Below, in pieces: positions 9,160-17,316 of a stretch of 64,000 bases of DNA. A model generated the notes under the pieces. That model had not been told where the DNA came from. It worked only from the letters and a program-made list of their open reading frames with translations, and made no database searches. The DNA is from Streptomyces sp. NBC_00690 (lineage in GTDB: Bacteria > Actinomycetota > Actinomycetes > Streptomycetales > Streptomycetaceae): contig NZ_CP109009.1 in the NCBI RefSeq assembly GCF_036226685.1, positions 496,001 to 560,000 of the forward strand, read 5' to 3'. Both the position numbers and the translations under genes were made by a program. Position 1 is the stretch's first letter, and each line of letters begins with the position of its first letter.

Positions 9160-9290
9160 CGCCTCCGGAGTGGATCATCGACCTCGGAGGCGTACGTACG
9201 GCCCGGGGGCCCGAGTCCTTCGTGCTGATGATCGGCGATCTGGTACGCGCACTGGGACCGGTGCCCTTCGGCATGGCCATCGCCCGCTGA
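9160..9290 (+). pseudogene. 3' remnant of an NAD(P)-binding (F420-dependent reductase-like) gene
   Basis: About 40 codons ending in TGA at 9290 read PEWIIDLGGVRTARGPESF and finish GALGPVPFGMAIAR-like (actual text RALGPVPFGMAIAR). This resembles the C-terminal tail of dinucleotide-binding F420/NADPH oxidoreductase-like proteins, where an (E)WxDLGD..ARG-E-..L..L..ALG pattern precedes the end. The upstream part of such a gene is absent; the iron box and siderophore gene lie there instead. I infer a deletion remnant. The match is from memory of the family pattern, not an alignment. Confidence 0.4.
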
Positions 9291-9802
9291 GCCGGACGAC
9301 TTCAGGGTCGGTGCAGACCCGTGCGACGCCCGCGCGGGAGTCGAGCCCTGCTTCCGGGGTCATGGAATCCCGGGATCTCGGCGACAGAACGCGGCGCTCG
9401 GGAGGTCTGGCCGTCGTAGGGATCGCCGCGTTCGGCTCCGGAACACCGTCGCGTTCGAACGGGGAGACCCGGGAGAACACGTGAGAGCGACGTCCTGGTG
9501 AACACGGGCGGTCTGCCCGCCATGTCCAAGGGTTGAAACTCGACAGTCAGGAATGCGCCTGAATCAGCTGGAATCCGCCTTGCTCGCGTCTCTGCCAGCG
9601 GATAAAACGGTGGGGGCGGTGGCCAGCCAGGGTCCTCCGCTCCGAGCCGGACCTACCAGTAGCATATGACCGGGGCACCACCACATCGAGTGTTGCCAAA
9701 TCCCTTACGGGCCATCGCTCCCTGTGCAAGAGTCGTAACGGTCCACTGTTCAGACCGTGTCTCAGACCTGGCCCCCCGGCCACGCCTGTATCGGAGTACG
9801 AC
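9291..9802. other. Non-coding stretch before the PAS-SpoIIE gene
   Basis: No open frame here has convincing codon use or motifs. It should hold the promoter of the phosphatase gene. I cannot define the promoter or a terminator. Confidence 0.4.
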
Positions 9803-11236
9803 ATGCCGTCCCATGTGTTCGCGGACCGTCCTGCCGCGCAGCCTCCAGAGCGCGGCGCCGTCGACGCCTTGATCACCCGGACGCACCGGCTCAGGGGCGA
9901 TGTGGACGCCGTACGCCGCGACGCCGTCGTCGACCTGGACGACCCGGCGGGCAGGTGGCAGCGCGCGCTCTGCGATCTCGCCGTCCACCAACTGGACGAC
10001 CTGGGCACTCATCTGGGTCAGCTGAAGGAAGGGTTGCCCCGCCCGGAGGTCGCGGGCCATGTCGACCGATCACTCCCCGGGCGCGACGACCAACGGACCG
10101 GCTCACTCCTGAGCCGCGTGGGCAGCGCCGAATGGAATCTCCTCACGGACGAGGTGAGTTGGTCCGACGAGCTGTTCCACATCATGGGCCGCTCACCGCA
10201 GCGGGGGCCCATGACCCTCGACGAACTGCCCTCGGTCGTGTTCGCCGAGGACCAGTCGTTGCTGACGGCGATGGTCACCGCATGTCTGGTCGACGGACGC
10301 CCCATCGACGGGGAGTTCCGCCTGGTGCGCGCCGACGGCCGGGTTCGTACGGTCCATATGACGGGCGAACCCGTTCTTGACCCCGATGGCTCAACCGCCT
10401 CCATGTGGGCGGTTTTCCGCGATGTCAGCGAACTGCGACGCAGCGAGCGGGCGGTCCGTGAGAGCCGTGACTCGCTCCACCGACAACAGCACTTCGAGCA
10501 GACCGAGCACCGGCTCGCGGTGGAACTCCAAGAGGCCGTACTGCCGCCCTGGCGCAGCTCCGTTCACCTTCCGCTGGGCGACACGGCAGGGCTGGACCTG
10601 GCAGCGCACTACCTGCCCTCCGTGAACAGCGCTCTGATCGGCGGCGACTGGTACGACGCCCTCCAGCTTCCCTCCGGTCAGTCGATGTTCAGCGTGGGAG
10701 ACCTCACCGGACACGGGGTGGCGGCCACCTCCACCATGGCTCTGCTGCTCGGTGCGCTGCGTGGCCTCGGCGTCGCCGGAATCGAGCCGGGCGAGGTGCT
10801 CGGGCACGCCAACCGGCTCCTGGAGACATCGACACAGCCCGCGCTGGGAAGCGCGGTCTGCTGCCGCTTCGATCCCATGAACCGGACAGTGTCCTGGGCG
10901 CAGGCCGGCCACCCCGTCCCCCTGCTGTTCCGCAACGGGACGGGGCGTGCCTTGTCACGGCCCGATGGAGTGCTGCTCGGTGCCACCTCCCACGCCGAGT
11001 ACGAGCAAGCGGAAGTGACCCTCCTGCCCGGAGACCTCCTCGTTCTCCACACGGACGGTCTCACCCGCAAGAATGCGGCCGACGAGAACGACGGAGCAGA
11101 TCGCCTGTTGGCGTTGGCACCACGTCTCGCTCAAGCCCAAGACGCCCAAGAATGCGTCCGGATCGTGGTCGAGGCGTGTGGCACGGACAACCGCATGGAT
11201 GACGCCTGCGTCCTCGTGGCCAAGGTCTGCCCCTGA
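9803..11236 (+). CDS. PAS-domain PP2C-type (SpoIIE/RsbU-like) protein phosphatase
   Basis: A 477-residue cytosolic phosphatase. Residues 1-90 are a helical region of unknown role. Residues about 100-215 are a PAS sensor domain (AEWNLLTDEVSWSDELFHIMG, ending VFRDVSELRRSER). A short coiled coil leads into a SpoIIE phosphatase domain (about 240-475). The metal-binding acidic residues are present: GGDWYDAL, VGDLTGHGVAA, HTDGL and DDACVL. In actinobacteria such proteins dephosphorylate anti-sigma-factor antagonists in stress or development pathways. No anti-sigma kinase or antagonist gene is adjacent, so the partner must be encoded elsewhere. Confidence 0.92.
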   Translation: MPSHVFADRPAAQPPERGAVDALITRTHRLRGDVDAVRRDAVVDLDDPAGRWQRALCDLAVHQLDDLGTHLGQLKEGLPRPEVAGHVDRSLPGRDDQRTGSLLSRVGSAEWNLLTDEVSWSDELFHIMGRSPQRGPMTLDELPSVVFAEDQSLLTAMVTACLVDGRPIDGEFRLVRADGRVRTVHMTGEPVLDPDGSTASMWAVFRDVSELRRSERAVRESRDSLHRQQHFEQTEHRLAVELQEAVLPPWRSSVHLPLGDTAGLDLAAHYLPSVNSALIGGDWYDALQLPSGQSMFSVGDLTGHGVAATSTMALLLGALRGLGVAGIEPGEVLGHANRLLETSTQPALGSAVCCRFDPMNRTVSWAQAGHPVPLLFRNGTGRALSRPDGVLLGATSHAEYEQAEVTLLPGDLLVLHTDGLTRKNAADENDGADRLLALAPRLAQAQDAQECVRIVVEACGTDNRMDDACVLVAKVCP

Positions 11237-11287
11237 CGGCAGCAATCACTCCGCAGGCGGCGACCGCAGCTCGGGGCAGGGATCGGA

Positions 11288-12781
11288 TCAGATGTCGACG
11301 CTTCTCGCCCTTAGAGAGGGACTGTTGGGCAGCGCGAGCCTGATCTCCTGACGCAGGTCCTCGATCTTTCCATGGCCCGAGTACTGCCCGGTGAGTCGAT
11401 ACATCTCCCGCAGCCGGTCCCAGGTGCGATGCGACGAGGTCTCGCCCATCGACACAAGCGCCAACCTGGCATAACGATCGGCCTGTTCGGGGTCGTCCGC
11501 GATGAAGCAGGCGGACGCCAGCGAAATGTAGTCGAAGATCTTCGACCGCTGACGCCCGCCCGCCCGCAGCTCCAACGCCTGCTTGGCATGGTTCTGGGCG
11601 ATTGTGGCAGCGGCGGGCTCGTGTTCGGCCAGGGTCCGGTACGCCAGGGCTTCCATCCCGTGCAGATCGGCCTCGTCGAACATCTGCATCCAACTCGGTG
11701 CTGGTACGTCCCCCTTGTCGGAGACGAAGAGCTCCTCCGCCTCGCCCAGCGTTCGCCGCATCGCCTGCCCTTGACCCTTCGCCGCCTGGGCCCACGCCTC
11801 GATGGTGTGGAGCATGGCTTGGGTGCGGGGCAACGTCTCCTCGCCCGAGCCTGATTTGGCGAGCTTCATCAGGTCGAGCGCATCATCGGGACGCCCCAGG
11901 TGGACCATCTGCCGGGCGGCACGGGAGAGCGCCTCTCCTGCCCTGGGGCGGTCTCCGCCTTCTCTGGCCGCGTGTGCCGCGATGACGAAGTACTTCTGGG
12001 CGGTGGGTTCGAGGCCGACGTCGTGGGACATCCAGCCGGCGAGTACGGCGAGGTTCGCGGCGACCCCCCACAGTCGTCGCTGTAGGTGTTCGGGATGCCG
12101 GTAGGCGAGCATGCCGCCCACTTCGTTGAGCTGACCCACGACGGCCTTGCGTTGGAGTCCGCCACCGCGGGAGGCGTCCCACGCACGGAAGATGTCGACG
12201 GAACGCTCCAGCGCCTCGATCTCCTGCGACCCGATGGGTGCGGCCTCGTAGCGGTCGTAGCCCGCGGGGTCCGCGTGCAGGGGGTTGTCGGTGTAGGGGA
12301 CGTCTCGGGCCAGTGCGGGGTCGGTGTGCAGCCATTCGTGCATGGCGCTGCTGAGGGCAGTTCCTGCGGCGAGCGCGGCGCCCGCGCCCACCAAGCCGCG
12401 TCGGTTGAGCATGAGGTCCATTCCCGTGAATTCGGTGAGGACCGCCGCCGTCCGGTCGGGCGCCCAGGGAAGGCCGTCAGGGTTGTCCGCTCCCTGCGCG
12501 CCCTTCCGTTTACCCGCTCGCCCGTTCCGTGCAAAGCCGAGATCCTCGATGGTCACGACACGGCCGAGCCGCTCGGTGAACAGAGCCGCCAGCACCCGGG
12601 GCACGGGGTCGCGCGGGGTCTCCCCCATGTCGATCCAGCGCCGTACCCGCGAGGTGTCGGTCGCCAGCTGGGGATGGCCCATGGCCGCCGCCTGCCGGTT
12701 CACGAGTCTTGCGAGTTCGCCTTTGGACCAGCCGGCCAGGCCGAACAGGTCACACAGACGGGTGTTGGGTACTCCGGTCAC
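11288..12781 (-). CDS. NsdA-like developmental/antibiotic regulator
   Basis: A 497-residue regulator. The GTG at 12781 follows GGGGG; frames further upstream have no similarity. Residues about 1-75 form a helix-turn-helix-like region (FGLAGWSKGELARLVNRQA, then DTSRVRRWIDMGETPRDPVP and VVTIEDLGF), the signature of the Streptomyces NsdA family. Residues about 115-140 are hydrophobic (GLVGAGAALAAGTALSSA), like a Tat/anchor-like stretch in this family. Residues about 190-480 are helical TPR-type repeats. NsdA of S. coelicolor represses sporulation and antibiotic production. This is that gene or a close paralogue, hence no symbol. It is divergent from the phosphotransferase gene and convergent with the SpoIIE gene. 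Confidence 0.8.
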   Translation of the reverse strand: MTGVPNTRLCDLFGLAGWSKGELARLVNRQAAAMGHPQLATDTSRVRRWIDMGETPRDPVPRVLAALFTERLGRVVTIEDLGFARNGRAGKRKGAQGADNPDGLPWAPDRTAAVLTEFTGMDLMLNRRGLVGAGAALAAGTALSSAMHEWLHTDPALARDVPYTDNPLHADPAGYDRYEAAPIGSQEIEALERSVDIFRAWDASRGGGLQRKAVVGQLNEVGGMLAYRHPEHLQRRLWGVAANLAVLAGWMSHDVGLEPTAQKYFVIAAHAAREGGDRPRAGEALSRAARQMVHLGRPDDALDLMKLAKSGSGEETLPRTQAMLHTIEAWAQAAKGQGQAMRRTLGEAEELFVSDKGDVPAPSWMQMFDEADLHGMEALAYRTLAEHEPAAATIAQNHAKQALELRAGGRQRSKIFDYISLASACFIADDPEQADRYARLALVSMGETSSHRTWDRLREMYRLTGQYSGHGKIEDLRQEIRLALPNSPSLRARSVDI

Positions 12782-13015
12782 GTCAAGCCCCCAGGTTCTC
12801 GGCTGAGTCGACAGTAACCCTCCGTCAGGGGGGTGGCGACTATTCGCCAGGGTTTCGCCAGGGTCCGCCAGATGGTGTGCCACCCGTGCGCTGGTGTGAC
12901 GTAGGAACGCGCCACCCCGGCCCGGCAACCGGTCGCATTCCCCAGGATGCGATCGCGTTGTCGGGACGGGGCAGCGCTTGCAGACTGTCGGCGCGCGAAG
13001 GGATCTGTCACCCCC

Positions 13016-14125
13016 ATGTACACAGCATCGTCCTCCGTGTCCGCGCCACACCGGCCGCAGCGCGCCACCGTCCCGGTGGGCACCGGACCGTACTCCGGAC
13101 CCGTGCACGCGGCGACCCGGATGCGTCGGCCGGCCGTGGTCGGCGGCCAGCTGAGCGGGAGACTTGATCTGTCCGGTCCGCAGGGAGCTCAACTGCGCAT
13201 GGCCGTGGCGTCCGTGCACCGGATCTGCCCGGAGTTCAATCCGGTCCAGGTGCTGCGCCGCAGCGGACGTTCCGTACTCATCGTCGGCACCACCGGTCGC
13301 GCCACCGCCGTCGCCAAGTGCCTGTTGGACCACTCGCCCGTCTGGGTCGAGCGGTTCCGGCACGAAATAGCGGTCTACCGGACCTTCGTGCGGCATCGCC
13401 CGTTGGTCCGGGCCCCGCGGCTGATCGCCGCCGACCCCGACAACTGCACCTTGGTGATCGAGCGGATGCCCGGCCGTCCCGCGGCCCTGGTCCGCCACCC
13501 GTCCGAAGCGCCGCCGCGTGCCGACATCCGGGCGGTCCTCGGCTCGCTCGGTCGGCTGAACAACTGGCGCCCTCCCGCCGAGGTGTTCGACCGTCCGCTC
13601 GACTACACCTCACGCATCGCGCACTATCACGAGCTCGGGCTTCTCACGGACCGTGACCTCGGGGACCTTCACAAGCTGTTGCACGGCCTGGCCCAGGCGG
13701 GCGGGCGCCAGAGCATGAGCCAGTTCTGCCACGGCGACGCCCTGTTGTCCAACATCCTGCTGTCGCCCACCGGTCCGATCCTCGTCGACTGGGAGCACGC
13801 GGGTTGGTACCTACCGGGCTATGACCTGGCGACCCTCTGGTCCGTTCTCGGGGATGCTCCGGCCGCCCGTCGACACATCAGCCAACTGGCGCAGCGGGAG
13901 GGCCCGGCGGCGCGTGATGCGTTCCTCGTGAACCTGATGTTGGTGTTGACGCGGGAGATCCGTACCTACGAAACGGCGGTGCAGCGCACGATCCGTGAGT
14001 CCGGTCCGGGGGGCGGAGCGGGGGGTATGGCAGCCGGCGAGGAACAACGGCTGTTGCTACGACGGTTGCACGATGACGCCGCGATGGCCCGGCGCGCCGT
14101 GCGGGCCGCGGTCGGGACCCGCTGA
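13016..14125 (+). CDS. Aminoglycoside-phosphotransferase-fold protein
   Basis: A 369-residue member of the APH/choline-kinase fold, starting [10 protein letters not shown] at 13016. After a disordered first 65 residues, the N lobe carries LLRR-like nucleotide loop and [12 protein letters not shown] with the ATP-binding Lys. [11 protein letters not shown] is the hinge. The C lobe has [14 protein letters not shown] (catalytic HGD and Asn) and [18 protein letters not shown] (metal-binding D-W-E). It should be an ATP-dependent small-molecule kinase, but the substrate is unknown and drug resistance should not be assumed. It is transcribed away from the NsdA-like gene from a shared 234-base intergenic region. 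Confidence 0.85.
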   Translation: MYTASSSVSAPHRPQRATVPVGTGPYSGPVHAATRMRRPAVVGGQLSGRLDLSGPQGAQLRMAVASVHRICPEFNPVQVLRRSGRSVLIVGTTGRATAVAKCLLDHSPVWVERFRHEIAVYRTFVRHRPLVRAPRLIAADPDNCTLVIERMPGRPAALVRHPSEAPPRADIRAVLGSLGRLNNWRPPAEVFDRPLDYTSRIAHYHELGLLTDRDLGDLHKLLHGLAQAGGRQSMSQFCHGDALLSNILLSPTGPILVDWEHAGWYLPGYDLATLWSVLGDAPAARRHISQLAQREGPAARDAFLVNLMLVLTREIRTYETAVQRTIRESGPGGGAGGMAAGEEQRLLLRRLHDDAAMARRAVRAAVGTR

Positions 14126-14144
14126 CCGGTTACCGAGGGGGAAC

Positions 14145-14186
14145 TGCGCTGTGCGCCCGGTGTATCGGCACCGGGCGCACAGCGCA
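14145..14186. terminator. Perfect 18-bp hairpin between convergent genes
   Basis: TGCGCTGTGCGCCCGGTG pairs perfectly with its complement across a six-base TATCGG loop. It lies 19 bases after the phosphotransferase stop and 24 bases after the stop of the convergent DUF6081-like gene. It should act as a bidirectional terminator. Confidence 0.85.
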
Positions 14187-14210
14187 TGCCGTTCGGCCGT
14201 ACCGAAGGGG

Positions 14211-14939
14211 TCAGGCCCGCTCGGGCACCCGGAGGTTGCGCCACTGCCCGGCCATGCCCTGGCCGCGCAGTGAGACGCTGCGTCCGTCGTGCAGGGGATG
14301 CAGTGTGAACAGCCCCATGCCGACGCGCAGGGTCGGCGGAACTTCGATGTCGCGTGCTTCGTAGGTGAGTCGGTCGTCGATGTACCAACTGGCCTGGCCG
14401 GCTTCACGGTCGAAGACGATGGCGTACTCGTGGAACTCGGTGGGGTCGATCGTGAGGCCCGACAGGGGTGCCTCCACGAACCAGGTGAAGGCACTGGCCG
14501 GGTCGAACCCGGGCAGCCTGAGCCGTTCGTGGATGGCGTAGGTACGACGGCTGGTGGCGGCATGATCGAAGATCATCGCGGTCTCGTAGTCGATCAGGTT
14601 GAAGCTCGCGAACGCGTCACGGAAGTCGTCGGGGTTACCACCGATGTTCTCGACGGCCATCTCCACCGAGAAGACGGTCTCCCCCTGCGCTGCGACCTGG
14701 AAGGCGGAGGTGCTGGCCACCAGGTGCTTGGGGTTGTCGCAGATCTGGAGGGTGTCGTGGAACCGCTCGTACTTCTCGACCCGGAGTTGCAGCGTGCCAC
14801 CGTCGATCGTGGTCTTCGCGGTGGGCTCCTCCAACGTCCAGAATCCGCCCTCGGCCAAGGGGTTCGTCTGGATCGCCCAGCGCTGCGGGTCGAGTTCCGG
14901 CTGCTGGAAGTCGTCGTAGGCGTCTATTGCGCGTGTCAT
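14211..14939 (-). CDS. DUF6081-like, concanavalin-A-like-fold protein
   Basis: A 242-residue protein starting MTRAIDAYDDFQQPELDPQRW. Alternating beta-strand patterns (GGTLQLRVEKYERFHDTLQI, then AYIF-like and WYIDDRLTYEARDIEVPP) resemble the jelly-roll of DUF1961/DUF6081 and LamG-like proteins. The WYIDDRL motif is typical of that fold (W-Y-V-D). No signal peptide is seen, so it is probably intracellular. It overlaps the cupin gene by ATGA and is last in a three-gene operon. A role in binding or converting the same substrate is only an inference. Confidence 0.65.
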   Translation of the reverse strand: MTRAIDAYDDFQQPELDPQRWAIQTNPLAEGGFWTLEEPTAKTTIDGGTLQLRVEKYERFHDTLQICDNPKHLVASTSAFQVAAQGETVFSVEMAVENIGGNPDDFRDAFASFNLIDYETAMIFDHAATSRRTYAIHERLRLPGFDPASAFTWFVEAPLSGLTIDPTEFHEYAIVFDREAGQASWYIDDRLTYEARDIEVPPTLRVGMGLFTLHPLHDGRSVSLRGQGMAGQWRNLRVPERA

Positions 14940-15964
14940 TTCGCTGACTCCGTGGTCTCTGAGGGGTGCACGTCGAACTGGCTGGTCTCCATCAGCCGGC
15001 TGACCGCGAGCGCGGCCGGGGTGGGACGCATCGGCGAGCGGGTTTCGAGCAACCAGGCCACATAGCCGTCCGGGACGTTCTCGTCCGGCCCTTGGTGGAT
15101 GACCCCCTTGGGGGTGAACATGACCGTCCCGGGCACATTGACTGCGCCGTAAGTGCCGGGCCCTGCGGCATAGACGATGATCTCGTCGTAGTCGGCGTTG
15201 TGATGGACGGGTGAGCGGGTCGCCGGCCGGGCACCGAGGTAGTAGACGAGTGTCCGGGTCGTCTCGTCGTCGATCAGTCGACCGGGCGGGAGGGAGCCTA
15301 CCGGGACGGAGATTCCCTGTACGTGGTTGAGGTTGAACCGCTGGACCATCGGGGGTCCGGCCACGGCGACCACCGGCACCGGGTCGTGGGCGTAGAAGTA
15401 CGACGTGGTTTCGTCGCCGTGCCTGACGAGGACCTCGTACTCCCCTGGCTCCGGTGCGGGCGCCTGGTCGATCGCCGGGATGTCGAGGTGCATCCCGATG
15501 TTGAGCACGCCAGGGTTGTCCGGCTTCACTTCCAGTCGGCTGTCGGAGGCGACGATCAGCAGCTGAAGGTCTTCCACCCGGGTCAGGCGGTAGATGACTG
15601 CGCGCGGGATGAGTACGAAGTCGCCCTGGCTCAGATCCAACACACCGAAGTTGGTCTCCAGCCGGGCCGAACCGGAGAGTACGAAGTGGAGTTCGTCCAT
15701 GAACACGTTCCGCAGCGCGAACGGCGTTGGCTCCTGACGGTGCCAGGCTTCGAGCCGGACGTCATCCGCCACCAGGACGGGCTGCGGCAGGGACCGGGGG
15801 TCGGCGAACAACGCGGGGTCGAGTTCCGCGGTGTCAATCCGGCGGGGCACGTAGTCGCCCTTGACCGCGGTGTAGTCGGGTGCGTAGTGGTGGCGGACGA
15901 GCATGGTGGCGGGTCCGGCGAACCCATTGCGGCTGTACAGGTCCATGAACGGTTCCGTGGACAT
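14936..15964 (-). CDS. Cupin protein, homogentisate 1,2-dioxygenase-like
   Basis: A 342-residue double-cupin protein. The C-terminal cupin carries SPVHHNADYDEIIVY and TPKGVIHQGP, placing His, Glu and His where homogentisate dioxygenase holds its 2-His-1-carboxylate iron site. The N-terminal half has LHFVLSGSARLETNFGVLDLS and a second cupin motif (DFVLIPRAVIYRL). It is shorter than true homogentisate dioxygenases (about 430 residues), so ring cleavage of an aromatic or oxidation of a related enediol is possible but the substrate is not known. It sits two bases after the beta-keto-acid cleavage gene and overlaps the DUF6081-like gene. Confidence 0.72.
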   Translation of the reverse strand: MSTEPFMDLYSRNGFAGPATMLVRHHYAPDYTAVKGDYVPRRIDTAELDPALFADPRSLPQPVLVADDVRLEAWHRQEPTPFALRNVFMDELHFVLSGSARLETNFGVLDLSQGDFVLIPRAVIYRLTRVEDLQLLIVASDSRLEVKPDNPGVLNIGMHLDIPAIDQAPAPEPGEYEVLVRHGDETTSYFYAHDPVPVVAVAGPPMVQRFNLNHVQGISVPVGSLPPGRLIDDETTRTLVYYLGARPATRSPVHHNADYDEIIVYAAGPGTYGAVNVPGTVMFTPKGVIHQGPDENVPDGYVAWLLETRSPMRPTPAALAVSRLMETSQFDVHPSETTESAK

Positions 15965-15966
15965 GG

Positions 15967-16989
15967 CTACCTCCTCGATGCGGTGGTGAGGGTGCTGTCG
16001 TCGGCCTTGCGCGGTGCCATGCCGATCATCTGGCGCATTTCGTCTGCGGTGGCGAGGCGGCGGCCGAGTACCTCCGCGGTCGCCTTGGCACGCTCGACCA
16101 TTTCCACACTGCTGCTCAGCAGTTCGTTGCGGTGCGGGAAGCGGTAGGCCGCGTCCTCGGTGCCGACACGGACGTGCAGTCCAAGCAGCATGGCCTGGGT
16201 CGCCAGGTAGTGGCCGGCCCGCCCGGCGGCGCAGACCTGGATGAACGCGTCCGCGTCGATCTCCCGGATCCGGTCCACGATCTGGATCAGTTCGAAGGCC
16301 ATCGCCTTGGGGTGGGCCAGATAGGTCGCGAGCCGGTCGGTGGCATCGTTGTAGGGATAGCCGATCAGGATGATCCAGCAGCTCGGGCCGGGCAGGATCC
16401 CCTTGGAGAGGACCAGCCGATTGGCGAGGTCGACCTCGGCGGTGGAGTGGATGGCGAAGAAGACCTGTCCGCCCTGGGAGGCGGCGACCTGAGCGGCCGA
16501 CTCCATCCACTGGACCGGGAAGTTCGGCGCCATCGGGGCGGTCTCGGCGAGCCCTGTTGAGATGGGGAAGACGTTCTCCGCAAAGTTCTCGCCGCGCAGG
16601 ATGTTGGCATCGCGCACCCAGTCGCGACGGGTCCTCTCGTCGATGCCCGAGATGATCTTCGAGTAGCTCTCCGGAACGGACAGGCCCGACTCCTGGATGG
16701 CGGGGATGCCACCGAAGTCGATGTGAATGCCGCACGCGCCCGCGTCGATGGAGTCAACGGCTGACTGCACGAAGCTGTCGTAGTCCACCGCGTACTGCAG
16801 CGGCGCATCTTCGTCCAGATCCCGGACGATCCGCCCGGAGACCGCGGCCGTCACCGCCACCACGTCGGGAATGTCCCACGGCGGCTGGACCTCCGGCGCC
16901 GGCGGTGCGTCCATCTCGCGGACGTCGCGTGCGTCCTCAAGTTCCTTACGGCTGGGAAGGCTGTTCCAGTCTTTACTGAGGTCGAACAT
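15967..16989 (-). CDS. BKACE (DUF849) beta-keto acid cleavage enzyme
   Basis: A 340-residue protein of the 3-keto-5-aminohexanoate cleavage enzyme family. These Zn-dependent TIM-barrel enzymes join a beta-keto acid to acetyl-CoA, giving acetoacetate and a new acyl-CoA. It shows VVAVTAAVSGRIVRDLDEDAPLQYAV, ACGIHIDFGG and CAAGRAGHYLATQAMLLGLHVRVGTEDAAYRFPHRNELLSSS-type residues (given as separate motifs: GLHVRVGTEDAAY, then NELLSSSVEMVERAKATAEVLGR). Specificity is broad in this family and cannot be read from sequence. It is first in an operon with the cupin and DUF6081-like genes. A TGTTAC/GTCACA dyad lies 70-90 bases upstream. Confidence 0.85.
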   Translation of the reverse strand: MFDLSKDWNSLPSRKELEDARDVREMDAPPAPEVQPPWDIPDVVAVTAAVSGRIVRDLDEDAPLQYAVDYDSFVQSAVDSIDAGACGIHIDFGGIPAIQESGLSVPESYSKIISGIDERTRRDWVRDANILRGENFAENVFPISTGLAETAPMAPNFPVQWMESAAQVAASQGGQVFFAIHSTAEVDLANRLVLSKGILPGPSCWIILIGYPYNDATDRLATYLAHPKAMAFELIQIVDRIREIDADAFIQVCAAGRAGHYLATQAMLLGLHVRVGTEDAAYRFPHRNELLSSSVEMVERAKATAEVLGRRLATADEMRQMIGMAPRKADDSTLTTASRR

Positions 16990-17058
16990 GAGGCCGCCCT
17001 TCTTGTCTCTGGTGGCTCCCGGCGGGTCCGACCCCGGCCCTTCGCACTCACCAGACCG

Positions 17059-17078
17059 TGTTACATATTCAAGTCACA
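17059..17078 (+). promoter_or_regulatory. Shared catabolic operator, copy 1 (BKACE operon)
   Basis: TGTTAC-ATATTCAA-GTCACA is an inverted repeat (one mismatch between arms) about 70 bases upstream of the BKACE start. Copies 2 and 3 lie upstream of the carbonic anhydrase and enoyl-CoA hydratase genes. Identity with copy 3 continues past the dyad (20 of 24 bases). Confidence 0.6.
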
Positions 17079-17082
17079 TATC

Positions 17083-17093
17083 AACAGTCTGTT
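17083..17093. repeat. AACAGTCTGTT palindrome
   Basis: A perfect 5-1-5 palindrome four bases beyond the shared dyad, in the BKACE promoter region. It may be part of an operator. Confidence 0.4.
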
Positions 17094-17316
17094 AAATCGG
17101 TGTCAACCCCTTGGCCGGCTCCACATCCAACGACCACCCGATTCGGTGCATCGGGACGGGCCCATCGGGCGATCGATCACCGTGGTGAGGACACACTCCG
17201 CCCCATCCGCGGCGACTGCGTGTGTGCGTGGAGGGAGGTTCCCTCATCGGCGAAATGTCGGGCCGCGCTCGGCCACATCCCGCAGATGTGTCCCCGAGCG
17301 GAGCCCGTGCGCGACG

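Larger units (their letters stand above)
16990..17316. other. Promoter region of the BKACE operon
   Basis: About 327 bases with an unusually A/T-rich core at 17,058-17,097. The core contains the shared dyad (17,059-17,078) and an AACAG-T-CTGTT palindrome at 17,083-17,093. The rest, next to the MFS gene stop, shows no gene. Confidence 0.55.

Noticed and set aside
13016..14125. Antibiotic-resistance phosphotransferase
   Set aside because: The fold is APH-like, but such proteins in Streptomyces have diverse substrates and nothing here points to a drug.
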